From Tachypleus tridentatus (taxonomy: Eukaryota; Arthropoda; Merostomata; Xiphosura; Limulidae): a stretch of 64,000 bases of DNA. The notes under the pieces are model-generated. The model had not been told where the DNA came from, ran no database searches, and saw only the letters and a program-made list of their open reading frames with translations. This document shows, piece by piece, positions 23,155-35,500 of the stretch. A program made the position numbers and the translations under genes. The stretch is from assembly GCF_004210375.1 (NCBI RefSeq), contig NC_134833.1:143708127-143772126 (forward strand). Reading direction: 5' to 3'. Positions within the stretch are counted from its first letter, which is position 1. Each line of letters opens with the position of its first letter.

Positions 23155-24202
23155 TTATAAACAATGTTGAAAGTGACCCACGTTGGCATCAATACAGGCT
23201 TGGATCCTTCTTATTTTGTTTCTAAACACCCTATCATTTGCTGGCTTGTAATAGACTGAATGAATGCTGTTATCGCTGCTTTCAAGTCATCCAGCGTGCG
23301 CGGACGATCTCGATACACTGCAGATCTTGCTGCTCCCCATAGATAAAAGTCTGGTGGATTAAGATCTGGTGATTATGGGGGCCACACATCTTTGGAAATA
23401 ATGCAGTCTCCAAAACATTCCTTTAATAACCGCATAGATCTATGAGATGTGTGGATAGTAGCACCATCCTGTTGAAACCATGAGTAATTGATTTCATCAC
23501 TTGTCATCTGACCGATGAAGGTGTGAATAATCTCCAAACAATAGCGCTCGCTGTTTATTGTGTTCATAAAGAAAATAGGGCCAACAATTCGACATCTGGA
23601 AATCGCAACCCACACACCAACCTTGAAATCATGTAGGGGTGTTTCGTGCAAACTGTGAGGATTATCGGATGACCACAATCTTGAATTTTGTGAATTAACG
23701 TAACCCGAGAGATGGAACCATGCTTCGTCGGTGAAAAAGGTCACATCCAACACATTAGCTGTATTCTCTTCGATAAATCGGTTAAACCATCTGCAATAAC
23801 GTATTCGTTTTTCATTATCAGCTGCTTCCAGTTCTTGTACCGCCATTATTTTCTATGGGAAGAGCTTTAATTTCTTTCTGACAGCCTTATGACCAGTTCC
23901 AAGACCAATATCATGCTACTGAGCTAACTTCTGCAATGATTTTGATGGACTCTGCATCACACTGTCAGAAATATCCAACAGTTTCTCCTCCGATAGCTTT
24001 GCTGACCTTCCACAGCGTTTGGCATCATCCACTTATCCTGTTTCCCGAAACTTATCAACAAGGTTACGAACTGCATTGCGATGTGGAACAGGTGTATCTA
24101 GGAATTTTTCAGCAACTCGCTGTCGCACCACATCTGTGTATCTACCACCTCTCGGAATACGTGTTCGACGAGCCATACACGTTCTTCAGTTGTTAAAACC
24201 AT
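23155..24202 (-). pseudogene. Mariner-like transposase (DUF4817-type N terminus), broken
   Basis: Pieces in order from the ATG at 24202: TTEERVWLVEHVFRE, then in a shifted frame TPVPHRNAVRNLVDKFRETG. The largest intact block (23373-23846) has FFTDEAWFHLSGYVNSQN with the first Asp and WFQQDGATIHTS with the second. After an in-frame stop come SPDLNPPDFYLWG with the third Asp, then a C-terminal CIDANVGHFQH. I see one frameshift and four stops. About 38 residues separate the second and third Asp. Length is near the usual ~350 residues. Dead copy. Confidence 0.88.
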
Positions 24203-24438
24203 AGTGGGATCAATATCTGAAATATAATAACATATGATTACAAAACTGAACAGTGAACACCCTGTGTGTTAAATTCAGGTTTAGAAAACTTATTCATAAA
24301 ATGTTTATTTAGATATAATTTTTACTGGTTATTCAGAGTGTTTATTATTACAGGCTATCTATTTCTAATCTTTTCTTCCAAAGGTTTGTTAAACAAAGTG
24401 TGTGATGCCTGTTGCAAGTTTGTAAGACATAATTTTGT

Positions 24439-24708
24439 TTGGTTTATTTTAAAATTCGCGCAAAGCTACACGAGGGCTATCTGCGCTAGCCGCCCCCAAT
24501 TTAGCAGTGTAAGACTAGTGGGAAGGCAGTTAGTCATCACCACCCACTCTTGTGTGACTCTTTAGTAGTACGAATAGTAGGATTGACCATCACCTTATAA
24601 CGTCCCCATGGCTCAAAGGGCGACCATGTTTAGTGTGAGAGGGATTCGAACCCGCGACCCTCGGAGGACGAGTCGAGTGCCTTAACCACCTGACCAAGCC
24701 GGGCCACC
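24439..24708 (-). mobile_element. SINE type A with target duplication
   Basis: Minus-strand copy: GGCCCGGCTTGGTCAGGTGG, then CGTCCTCCGAGGGTCG, the B box GGTTCGAATCCC, the body, and a tail with CGCAGATAGCCCTCGTGTAG. TAATTTTGT flanks it at 24430-24438 and 24709-24717. Confidence 0.9.
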
Positions 24709-25548
24709 TAATTTTGTAAACAACATTTTTAACATAAACTCCAGAATTAAATGTAGGCCTGACTTCAGATACAATATTTGAATATTATATCATTGACATA
24801 ATTAGTTTTGATAAGTAAACACGTGACTCGTAAAGTAACTTGAAATGAGACGCGATAAATATCAAGACTATACTGAATTACTTTTTTTTATAACTGTACA
24901 GGTTTTATATGTACTCCACAAAACTTCTTGATTATTACATCATTATGATTAACAGCTTCCTCTAGAAAATAACCAAATTATAACATTGAAAAGGTAGCTT
25001 ATAACTCCATGTACACGCTTTTTATTTACTCCCAAAATTGATAACGTGATTTAAAAAGAAAGGTCAAGGTGATTGATAAAATACGTCAGAAGCACGTGAA
25101 AAGTACTTGACAAAATTCTTCCAAAAAATAATTGGTTTATTGGCAAAGTATTTGTCTGCTGTCATTTGCACCTACGACACTGTTTGCCTTTATTTGGTTT
25201 CTGATAACATTTAATGGGATGAAAGTGGATAGTTAAAACTCACATAATTAGCATGATTGGTAAAGGATATAAATAACTCTTCGTCCTAGAGACCTAGACC
25301 GAGCTGAAAATATAGTAATATATAAATTTTGTAAAAAAATAAAAATGTTGTTTCCATCGTGTAAATATGGTTACATTATTCATTAAGTTATTTTCAGTTC
25401 TGATCTGCTTTTCTAGTTTTTTTTTATCAAAAGCTGTTAGTAGTGATAACTTAGGTACCTGCAGAAGCGTAACTGTGTGAAGGGGGTTCGAGCTGGCAGC
25501 TATCTCGGACACAGTCCAGAAGGGGAAGCAGGGTTTCATCTATTTTAA

Positions 25549-25603
25549 GCGCAGATAGCCCTTGAGTAGCTTTGCGTGAACTTCAAAACAAACCAACAAA
25601 CAA
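25549..25603 (+). mobile_element. Tail-only SINE insertion with target duplication
   Basis: Only the last 55 bp of the SINE is present (GCGCAGATAGCCC to AAACCAACAAACAA). A perfect 13-bp direct repeat, TCATCTATTTTAA, flanks it at 25536-25548 and 25604-25616. It is therefore a genuine 5'-truncated insertion and not the remnant of a deletion. Confidence 0.9.
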
Positions 25604-25616
25604 TCATCTATTTTAA

Positions 25617-26930
25617 AAGATATTTCAGAACAGAATTTGGTGATATGACTTGCGAAACGTTTCCATATACTATTAGTGATATTGACTTATAAAAAACGTT
25701 GGAACCCTGACCTCTTCACCTCTTTTGATGAAAGACGTGTACTTTGTTAAACAAGGCTCTGCGGTATTTTGGCGAGACTTTTGTTCATTGTTACTTCGTA
25801 ACTTTAAGGTATAAGTGCAGTTAAAACTGAAGAGGCACTCGGTAAGAGCGAGCGCATACCTCCACTACGCAGCATCGATCGTATTCGACCCTCACAGAAA
25901 AAAAAGGAATAATGAAAAATACCAATGAGAAATAATATTCTAAATACGTCCACCAAGTTTCATCACACGTTTTGACTGAGTAGAGTAAAATTGGAGTGAA
26001 AAATATACACCCCCCAATTTAACTGATAGGTGTTTTCTTGATTTTCGTGACCTTGATCGTCCTAAAACTAATCACTTCTAAGTTGGATCGTGATCCAAAT
26101 GTATACCAACTTTTTTTTCAAATCCATTCGAGAGATCTTTCTGAGAAATACACATACATACAAAAAAAAATACCTTCGGTAGAGGAAATAACAAGAGGAT
26201 TTGATTTTCTTTATGATTATATGATCTGTGAGGAGGAGGGACACTTCCTGAAAGTTTCTACAATACCTAGTTACGTCACTGATTACGTGTTTTTGTGATT
26301 TGACAATATGGATACTTCTTTACAGTCCCTGGCTATTAAATGGACCAGTTGGTGAAGTGAATTAAAACGGACAACCTGGATAGAGTGGTTGAAACAGGTG
26401 ACCCTTCTTGGCTGTTTTCAGATCCAATTCTGGATCTATTATACGAAATGTTGAGGACTATCACGAAAATCGTTTTCTATTTAATAATAGTCAAATAAAA
26501 GAAATATATACCTACAATCACAAACCATGCAACACGTGCTGTCCTGTTATTGCTAAATATAGAATTGCACGAGTATAAATTTGTGAAAAAGGTTGATGAA
26601 CTGATTTTGTTGGCACTATCTTGTGATCGTGTACAAGCGCAAGGAAGGTTAAATACATGCGGTAAAGTGAAAGGCATGTCCTGATGCAGAAATAACCAAG
26701 AAGTAAGGCGTGCTAACCAAGCGGTTTTTGATATTAGTAATGTTGCATGTTAAAAACATGATCTGCTGCTACATATCTGTACATGTGTAAAGGAGCATTT
26801 CAACAACTCTTAATTTATATCGAAGCATGCTCTCTAACATTATTGGAAAATGAAAGTGGGAGAATTAGACCAATGTAATTGAGGTTATGTCCTCACTCCT
26901 CTCTCCCTGTGTGTGCGTGTGTGTCAACAA
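25617..26930. other. Unassigned intergenic stretch
   Basis: No recognised element. An 86-codon plus-strand frame at 26038-26298 starts at a non-ATG codon and has no motif I know. It is immediately preceded by non-coding-looking sequence. Confidence 0.35.
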
Positions 26931-26946
26931 GTTTTCTCGAAGACAG

Positions 26947-27219
26947 TTTTTTTTTTTTAATTTCGCACAAAGCTACTCGAGGGCTATCTGTGCTAGCCGT
27001 CTCTAATTTAGCAGTGTAAGACTAGAGGGAAGGCAGCTAGTTATCACCACCCACCGCCAACTCTTGGGCTACTCTTTTACCAACGAATAGTGGAATTGAT
27101 CGTCACATTATAACGCCCCCACGACTGAAAGGGCGAGCGTGTTTGGCGCAACGGGGATGCGAACCCGCGACCTTCAGATTACTAGTTGCACGCCTTAACA
27201 CGTTTGGCCATACCGGGCC
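26947..27219 (-). mobile_element. SINE type A with target duplication
   Basis: Full-length minus-strand copy (GGCCCGGTATGGCCAAACG head, B box GGTTCGCATCC) with a long T run at its minus-strand 3' end. It is flanked by the perfect 11-bp duplication CTCGAAGACAG (26936-26946, 27220-27230). Confidence 0.95.
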
Positions 27220-27230
27220 CTCGAAGACAG

Positions 27231-28920
27231 CTGAATGGATTTGGACAAAATCGGTATACTTTTGAACTATGGCTCAACTTAGAAATGAATAGCTTTTGAA
27301 TAATCAAAGGCCATGAAAATTTAAAAAAATCTCTATCTGTTAACATGAGGACCAATTGTTGAGGCTATTTTTGCTCTATAACTCAGTCAAAAACTATTTG
27401 GTTTAGATGAATCTTGGTGAATATATGTAGAATATTATTTCTCAATGTTCTGCCAAGCTAAAACTGTTCTGTGTTCAATGATAAAGAGTGACATACGGAC
27501 ACATTTTCGTATTTTTTGAGCGCCCATGGAGGAGAAATGCGCTCCACCGGGTGTCCCTGTAGTTGTTAATAATATTGTAGCTACACCAATAGAAAAAGTG
27601 AGATAAGGAATCTTATGTGTTAGGTGCTTAAGCACCGAAATAATTAATTAGGAAATCACGTACTCTTGATCCCTTAAAACTCAAAATATCGTTAAAACTC
27701 TCCCATTTTTTTATAATGTGACTATACGTTCAATCCTGGTTAAATGTTCATGAATTAAGGCAAGGCTTTACAAGACCAATCAAACTTGAGGAAATATGGG
27801 TGGGGAGAAGTAGGAAACACCATATTCTCTGCAAAAAGTTAACACTTTTTTCTCTGTGTATATGGTTGCAAGATGCTATCCTGATTTTGTTGAAAGTAAA
27901 ACTTAAATGTTTTACAACAACTTTACCTGAGTTTTACAATTTACGGTTTATATAATGAATCACTTTGTTTCACAACCAAAACTTGAGGTCTTTGCACAAT
28001 TAACAAACCAGACGTCAATACTATAATTGATGTGTAGTACTACATCTACTTGCCGATTTGTATTTGTGCTGGAACTCTACGTGGGTGGCTCGTGTTATTT
28101 TTTGTATCAGTGATTTAGTGTTTACTCCTTGTATGGCTGTGTTCGTTTCTTGGGATGTATTCATGGCTCTATTTATTCTTCACTCATTTTCTTTTTACAG
28201 TAACTTTTTACTGGCTGTTTGGAACTCTTTCATTTGCTTAAGAATAACAATATCGACTTCTTTTAACTCCCTGAAAACATCAAAACACGATGGATCGTTT
28301 CCAAACGCCATCAACAGATGAGAAGATGGTTATTTTTAGACATCTTAGAAAAGAAAGTAGTGGGTTATTTATAGAAGTGTGCAACGTGCATTTTCTCCTA
28401 AGTTATTGACTAGGGAGGAATTTTTTGTGGTCCTGTCGAGATAAAATCGTTAGCAGCGTTAGAATATCCTGCAGGAAACGTTTTCTTTATTAACTTTCGA
28501 ATATTATTTAAAAAAAATGCTTGAGTGTACGGATGGCCTAGTAATGTATACTAATATATACGCGCGGGCGTGTGTAACATAGTGAAAATTATTCTGGCAA
28601 GATGAGTCTGTTTCTATTAAAGCGAACGTATTCAGAATTATTGAAAACAATACGTGCTAAAATTAATAATTATTTGTTGCTGAGAAGTAATTATCGAAAT
28701 GCTTTTCAATAGTTCATTATTTTTCTATATAATTATCTAACAATTTACAAAAAATAACCGGTATTGTAATAAAAAATTTCTATTGGCCAAATTATGTCCC
28801 AGATATTCTACGCCTACAACAAAGGAATACTTTTTTTTTTATTGAGTTACCAAACAATGCCACACACATAGCAAAACCCCCTATGTTACAAACAATGGGT
28901 TTTTCCTACTCATAGACCAA
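27231..28920. other. Unassigned intergenic stretch
   Basis: No element recognised. A plus-strand frame at 28058-28321 (87 codons, hydrophobic, non-ATG start) and a minus-strand frame at 27435-27635 have no recognisable motifs. Confidence 0.35.
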
Positions 28921-28934
28921 ATACAAAATGTATT

Positions 28935-29200
28935 GGCCTGGCATAGGCAGGTGGTTAAGGCACTCGACTTGTACTCCGAGGGTTGCAAGTTCGAATCCCC
29001 GTCACACCAAACATGCTCGCACTTTCAGCCGTAGGGGCGTTAAAATGTGACGACCAATCTCATTATTCGTTAGTAAAAGAGTAGTTCACGAGTTGGCTGT
29101 GGGTGGTGATGACTAGCTGCCTTCCCTCTAGTCTAACACTGCTATATTAGGGACGGCTAGTGCAGATAGCCCTCGTGTAGCTTTGCGCGAAATTCAAACC
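28935..29200 (+). mobile_element. SINE type A with target duplication
   Basis: Full-length copy (GGCCTGGCATAGGCAGGTGG, TTGTACTCCGAGGGTTG, B box AGTTCGAATCCCC). It is flanked by the perfect 10-bp duplication AAAATGTATT (28925-28934, 29201-29210). Confidence 0.95.
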
Positions 29201-29210
29201 AAAATGTATT

Positions 29211-30830
29211 TTGAATCTGGTTTTATATAGTTACTGTTTTTTTCATGTGTGATGATTGTATATATATTTTTGTCTTTTTACGTGAAAAGTTGATTTGTAA
29301 ATCTGAGTGTGTGTATGAAAAAGCTTTTGAACCTTTTAAGGTATAAAAGTAACACTTTAGATAAAAGGTTTTTGTTTTCTCTGAGACAAGCTCTTCATCT
29401 GCAAGAACTGCTTATTTTCACTGCTTTTTATTTGGTAATGTGTTTCAGTTTTCTTTCTTTTTCTACCAAATTTGATTATTAGATAGTATTCTAGCACTTT
29501 TTATATAGTGATGACACGGATGCCTAAATTAAAGTTAATCAAAAGTCATCTGGATTTTCTTCTTTACAGGTTATCAGAAGATATATATAAAGAGATACCT
29601 GAGATAGTCGCTCTATCTTCGCTGTATTTCCCGCTTTTCAGTAACTCAGAGTGTCTCGAGTCGTAAACCGCCGAATAGCTAAGACCGAAATTTCTTATTT
29701 TCGTTCATCATCATCTTTCTTCAACAGGCTTGGCGCCTACCCAGTTGTAGCAGTCACTATAATTTTATAGTTTTCACGATCTTTGACAACTTACTTATTT
29801 TACTATTATTCTATGCAAACGTTATAAATATTTAGAATACACTATAACTAATAACCCACGTACGCCCTCTTAAAAAGTAAATGACAAGTGTTAAGAAAAA
29901 ATACTTGCTAAATAAATAAAATAAAACTATGTAGAGCTTGCTAGTGAAGTCGAAAAAAATCAAACAAGACAGGAATGAAAGTAAACATATTACTTGATCT
30001 GATCCGGTTAACGATCACATAACAAACTGGGTTGTCTCAACTTTACATAAAGAATAAAATTCCTACGTTATCGGCTTCCAAAATCTCTAGTCTTGAAATG
30101 TTACTCCATCATAAAACAGTTATTAAAGTAGTATTATAAAGTTAACTAAAGGAAAGGTATAATGATGAAAACTGAAATAACATTCAGACACCAAACTTTC
30201 GATATACAAAATGAGGAAACGAGTAATGCAGCGAAATTATTCTTCATGTAAAGTTAAGAAGGCTTAGTTTGTTACGTGATCATTATACATATCAAGTTAT
30301 ATGTCCACTTCCATACCTATCTTGACAGGTTCATATTTTCAAGTTCTGTAGCTAGTCTCATATAAACTATTATTTAACGATAATTTTGTTCTTAATATTT
30401 GTAGATATTACTTTCCAAAAACATCTGTGTCTAGATGATTGTTTCACATGCAGGTTGCCAACTTTTGTTTCTTTTTTTTTTTTTGTTTGCTCGTAATTAT
30501 CTAATACCTATACTTACATTAGGGTCGCTGAAGGTCTTCATGTTTTTGTAATAATGCTGTATTCACACACACGTGATTTAAGGCACGGTTACCTTTAGAT
30601 ACATTCCACACTTTTTTTTTTCTTTTTTGATGTTCTGAGAAGTGGGAAACAGGATATTTTCCTAGAGTAAAACATCTTGCTTCCCACCTTCTCAGAAGGC
30701 TTACTTAAATTTACATTGTTTCAGAATACCTAAACTAGAAAAAATCTTCGTTCTTGAAGCTGAATAGAATAACACTAATGTTAAGTACAGGGGATTTATC
30801 TTCTATATGTAATAACTCTGATGCTGTTTT
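29211..30830. other. Unassigned intergenic stretch
   Basis: AT-rich with several T runs. I see no gene, array or recognised transposon. Confidence 0.4.
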
Positions 30831-30837
30831 TTGTTTT

Positions 30838-30955
30838 TTTTTAATTAAGCACAAAGCTACACAAGGGGTTATCTGTGCTCTGCCCACCACGGATATCGAA
30901 ACCCGGTTTTTAGCGTTGTAAGTCCGCAGATATACGGCTGATCCACTGGGGGGCG
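30838..30955 (-). mobile_element. SINE type B
   Basis: Minus-strand copy: CCCCCCAGTGGATCAGCC, GACTTACAACGC (TAC triplet), and CCGGGTTTCGATATCCGTGG as B box. The tail runs from GAGCACAGATAACCC through TGTGTAGCTTTGTGC to AATTAAAAAA. ACTCTG at both edges may be a short target duplication. Confidence 0.9.
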
Positions 30956-31980
30956 ACTCTGTCACCTCAACTGTACGCAACTTGTCAACGTTGCATTTCA
31001 CACTTGAAAATTTTTAGTGCGATAGATGGTAGCACAGTAATAAACACTGTGTTGGAATTTGTTCGCGAAACCTTACAATCTAAATTCCTTTCAAACATTA
31101 TCCCCGAGGTCTACACATGTGGATTGTCCTGATATCCATTGTCATCTGGTTGTAATCCTTATAAATGTTTGCCTTGGAGTTATTCGAAAATAACCTACAT
31201 ATTATCCAGAGTGTACAGTTGCTTGGGTGGAATATGGAATTTCCCAAAGAGCAGTTCAAAGTGTTTGTTGTCCTCTGTACTCAGAAATACATTTTGTGAT
31301 ATAACAACAAGGAGGACATATTTAACATGTCGTTCACAGTCCACTGAATGTCCTCAATGCTTCTAGTGTTTGTGTCAATTATTGTGTAATTCTCAATGTG
31401 TTAAACAAAATATAGGGTGTATAAAAATCGCCATGCATGTACTCTTTCGTTTTCTTTAATATTCAAAGCGTTTAAATAAACAGAACACAAACAAGATAAA
31501 GTAATATAGAACATGTACATATGCTACATTTCAAGAGAGAAAAACAAAGTTTAATACCAATGAATAATTTAGATACATTTTGTTACCCGATTGTGTTTCA
31601 TGCTTACAAATATTTGAAATCATGAAACGACAACGAGTTGGGTAATTACCAAGCTCGGTATTTTATGGGTAACGTTTTATAAAACAATCTGACCTTTTTA
31701 CCAAAACTTGACAGGTTTGTGCTGGATACCTAGAACCACATACTTATATCTCGTATTTATAATGACAGCGAAAACCATAACCATAAACCTAATGTGATCC
31801 AATTGATGTACTGAATTCTAAAATGTAAAAAAAACGTTAAAACTTATATATATGAAGCCAATTGTACAGGAACAGAATTTTCAAAATATTGAACTTTAAA
31901 AAATACGGTCACCAAAAGCAAACAAAAAACACACACAACGAAACAATAATATAAAAAAAAAATACACTGTACTTGAAGAG
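30956..31980. other. Unassigned intergenic stretch
   Basis: No recognised element. The 75-codon frame at 31139-31366 starts at a non-ATG codon and is Cys/Ser-rich without a known motif. The two minus-strand frames near 31844-32078 overlap each other in different phases and run into a dispersed repeat. Confidence 0.35.
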
Positions 31981-32009
31981 CAAAGTCCAAATAAATAATT
32001 ACTACGAGG

Positions 32010-32310
32010 TGTACTTCCGCAGGATCTTCGAAAGTGTTCTGTTTCAAGAGTAAATAAAACCAAACTTAAGAGTAACAAGTATTTCTATTTATTGCTTTCG
32101 AGGTTCGCATATCATTCTTCTCATGGTTAATGACATGCGCACGTTTCACTGACGTCACGGCAGTACAAATTTTAGTGTTAAGCGTCCCTTTTGTAACGTA
32201 ATTTAGCGTCTACTGACAAACGAAACACTACTGTATGGTGGTTCGAGGGTTAAGACAGGCAACCGCTTTAGGCGGTCTTCGGCCCGCTTTCAGGGAAATA
32301 ATACTAAGTA
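32010..32310 (+). repeat. Unclassified dispersed repeat, copy 1
   Basis: It is similar along about 280 bp to 54800-55085. Shared blocks include TTCTGTTTCAAGAGTAAAT, AACCAAA and AGAGTAAC, TATTTCTATTT, and CTACTGAC followed by ACTACTGTAT. This copy carries a palindromic CRE, TGACGTCA (32150-32157), and is GC-richer than its flanks. It has no coding frame and no clear tRNA-like head. A type A SINE begins at its right edge. Confidence 0.8.
32150..32157. promoter_or_regulatory. CRE-like palindrome TGACGTCA
   Basis: Perfect CREB/ATF consensus inside the dispersed repeat. The matching place in the other copy reads TGACATCA, so the site belongs to the repeat. No gene lies next to it. Confidence 0.35.
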
Positions 32311-32315
32311 TTCTG

Positions 32316-32507
32316 TTTGTTTGTTTGTTTTGAATTTCGCGTAAAGCTACTCAAGAGCTATCTGCGCTAGCCGTCCCTAATTTAGCAGTGTAAGACTACC
32401 CACAGCCAACTCTTGGGCTACTCTTTTGCCAACAAATAGTGGGATTGACCGTGACATTATAACGCCCCAACGGGTCGAACGCCTTAATCCACCTGGCCAT
32501 GCCGGGC
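32316..32507 (-). mobile_element. SINE type A, internally deleted
   Basis: The minus-strand copy keeps the head tip (GCCCGGCATGGCCAGGTGG), part of the body (GGGCTACTCTTTTGCC region) and the full tail ending in AAACAAACAAACAAA. The B-box region and part of the body are lost. TATTCTG/GATTCTG flank it. Confidence 0.85.
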
Positions 32508-35500
32508 TGAGGATTCTGAATAAGAGTTAAAAAAAGTTATCACAGTTTTGAAGACAGGTGGCAGGATGGTAGCACGTTTTAGTCCATGTCACATAAAAAT
32601 GAAATTAATAAAATATACAAGAAAGTGAAGACAAACAGTATTTTTGTGATAAAAACATAAAACACGGGAAGAAGTAGTTACAAGGTAAAATTAAGAAATT
32701 TAGCAGGTGAAGGAGAAGTTTACGAGAATGCTGAAACAATCTGAACGAAATAAAGTAGTGTATGTATATTAGAACTACTGACAAATGAAAAGGTGAAACA
32801 TAAAAATAAAATATTACGAAATCTGTTATTCCGTCTAAAGACAGATCTTTACTATATATTTTATAAAGTTATTACACGTCATCCATTTATTTTGATTAGT
32901 TTTGTATTTTTTTGTTTTTTAGTCTTAATATATATGTTTCTTTTAATACGCGAAGTACCTTAAATATGTGAATGCGCTATTGTTTATATCTAAGTAAAAA
33001 CCTGAGCTGGATATTTTGTGTATTTCAGATGCGATTTTGAAAAAAAGAATTATTATAAGTTAGACATTTTTACACTGATCTTTGTATAGTTCTAGGGGTT
33101 TCTTGCTCTTAGTAAACTATAGCAGAAATAAAGTAGGTGTCACTGAAGTTGCAAAAAATTTATGTAGGAGTGGAATTAAGTAACGAGTGTGTTAAGATTT
33201 GAGGTTGTTATTATCGTTCATTTTTATATACTGTTTTTGGTGAAAAAGTTATAAATAATAGTAATTTGCATTATGTATATATATTTATTACGATTATAAT
33301 AATTATATCACGGTAAATGGATTTATTTTTCGAATGATCAACCATTGTTTCCAATTTGCTACTTGGACAGGGTACGAAACGATTTTCAGTTACCTGTAAC
33401 CCGTAGGCCTATAATTTATATATAAATTAAGAATACACGTATTCCACGATGGTGATAATGATAACATAAATCAAGTATAATTGAATTTTTCACCAGGCTT
33501 TACGTTGGTGCTCCAGCAATAATTCCATGGTATTCTTTGATAGCTTGTTTAGGCAGAGTGTTTATGAGGAGTAAATTGGAAAGGACAAGTATTAAAGCCG
33601 TTCGAAACGTCGTTCTTTACACTTTGTGTTTCTTACAACAGGCGGTTGCCGTTCATTCCAGTTCACTCATCAGTAATTCCTTGCTTTGTTAGTCAAGGTG
33701 AACATATTTATTCGAAATATAAGATTAAGGATAAGAACATTCACTACAAGTTACAACTTATAGTTAATTAATAATTTTATTTAACACGACAAATGTGCAT
33801 TATAAAAATAAAAGTACCAGTGTATGTTTCGTTACTCTATCTAACTCGCGAATTTTTTATAGCAAATTATTATATGTGCATTCATTAGTTCAGTGGTTAT
33901 ACCCTGATTATTTAAACATTTTGCAGTGTAACACTAACAGATTTCATGAATCACCTTTAAACAGTTACAGTAATTATATGTCAAAAAGTATCTTATGTTC
34001 TTTCAGTGTGATAAATTGCACATACAATTATGCCATTTTTCTAGAATTGTCATTTGAATATGTGGTCTATTTAATTTTTCCATTACCATTTATTTGGTAA
34101 TGTAAAGATCTTGATGGAAGGTATAGTTACTTCTGACTTGTGTATTTTTTATTACTTTCTTATGCAGCTTACAAAGTGTATTGTAAAATATGAGATCAAC
34201 CTGCATCTTACATGAATTATCAGTGAAAAAACATTTAGTTCAGTTAAATATATCAAAATGTATTTTGGAACTTCACTCTATCCTTATCTCTGGTTATACT
34301 CTATTTTATGAACATGGACAATAGCTCTGAAGAATAATTTCCACTGGGAAAAGGTTCTGTTATAAAAATGTCATGTTCAAAGCATACCACTCCTCCATGC
34401 TTGCCTTTCGTAATCTATCATTTGAGTGGTCTGATTACAGAGAAATTAATAGGCACTGCATCCTGTGGCTTAAATGGTACATCTGTAAATGGAATAGCAC
34501 AAATACCAGTTTCATTCTGCAGTTGCTTGATACACACGAGAGTTAAATATGTGTATGTGGTGGAAGCAATCTGTATATGTGTATGTGGTGGAAGCAATCT
34601 GTGTACATGTGACTTGTTTCTTTTTTTTTTCAGATGGAAATTATTCTTGATTATGATGCATACTGTTATTTGTGACTCATGTACCACTTATGCCATTGGC
34701 TTTTGTTTCTGTAGACCTTCACCTGTTATAAGACTACATTTTGCTTAACAATATCAGGGTATGACTTGTTGCTTCAAGTAGATTAATATTCCTTGGTTTT
34801 CCATTGCTGTTAAATACAAGGCTGTTACATACCATTCCCAAAGTGATCAGTTTTTTTATGTCATCACACCACCTAAAACATTTTAAAATGTAGTTCTGAT
34901 TCATTACATTTTATCAGGGCTTTACAGTGACCATGGTTCATTTTAATATGATAATGTATTCAACCTTCTGTAGGTGGCATATGATATTTTCTGTCTGGGG
35001 ACTGCTACACATTGCTAGTTTTACTTATGATGTGTATTTATGAATTACTTAAGTTCTGTTCTTGACAGTATTGTCCGTAATTTGATTGGTATCATTAAGT
35101 TGATCTAAGCTCCTGAGGATCATTGGGATAACTTTCTTATATTTTAGTTGATAGTTTATTTTTAATATATCTACATTTTGTACAGTAATATATGAGCATT
35201 CTTTAAACTTCTCTATAGAAATCTTTTGCAAACAATTATAAAATTATCACACAATGTTTTTTGAGGTAGATAAGGATTTCAACATAAGTTTAGACAAGAG
35301 ACAAACAAGTCTCCCTTACATGTGTTTGTTGGCTAAAACATAATGTTCATCATTAGATGTGAAAAATTCAAATTGTAGTTCATGAGTAGTTCTAGACACC
35401 TAGTAGTCTTGTATAATAAAAAGGTGGAAAGTAATAGATGTAAATCACTGGTTCACTATACGTAAAATTGCCCTATAAAATAATTGGACTATTCTTAAAT

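Larger units (their letters stand above)
21613..24264 (-). mobile_element. Mariner-like element carrying a nested Tc1
   Basis: The left terminus CAGTGTGTTCGGAAAGTC follows a TA. The right terminus read inward is CAGGGTGTTCACTGTTCAG, similar but lacking about 8 bp. Between them, on the minus strand, lies a ~350-codon transposase pseudogene (23155-24202). A Tc1 element is inserted near the left end at 21645-23100. Removing the insert leaves a mariner of about 1.2 kb. Confidence 0.8.

Noticed and set aside
26038-26298. 86-codon plus-strand frame as a gene
   Set aside because: Non-ATG start, no motif, no splice or promoter context, and it lies in repeat-rich intergenic DNA.
32150-32157. CRE palindrome as the NAA30 promoter
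   Set aside because: It belongs to a dispersed repeat, lies 5 kb from the first coding exon, and no initiation context is visible.
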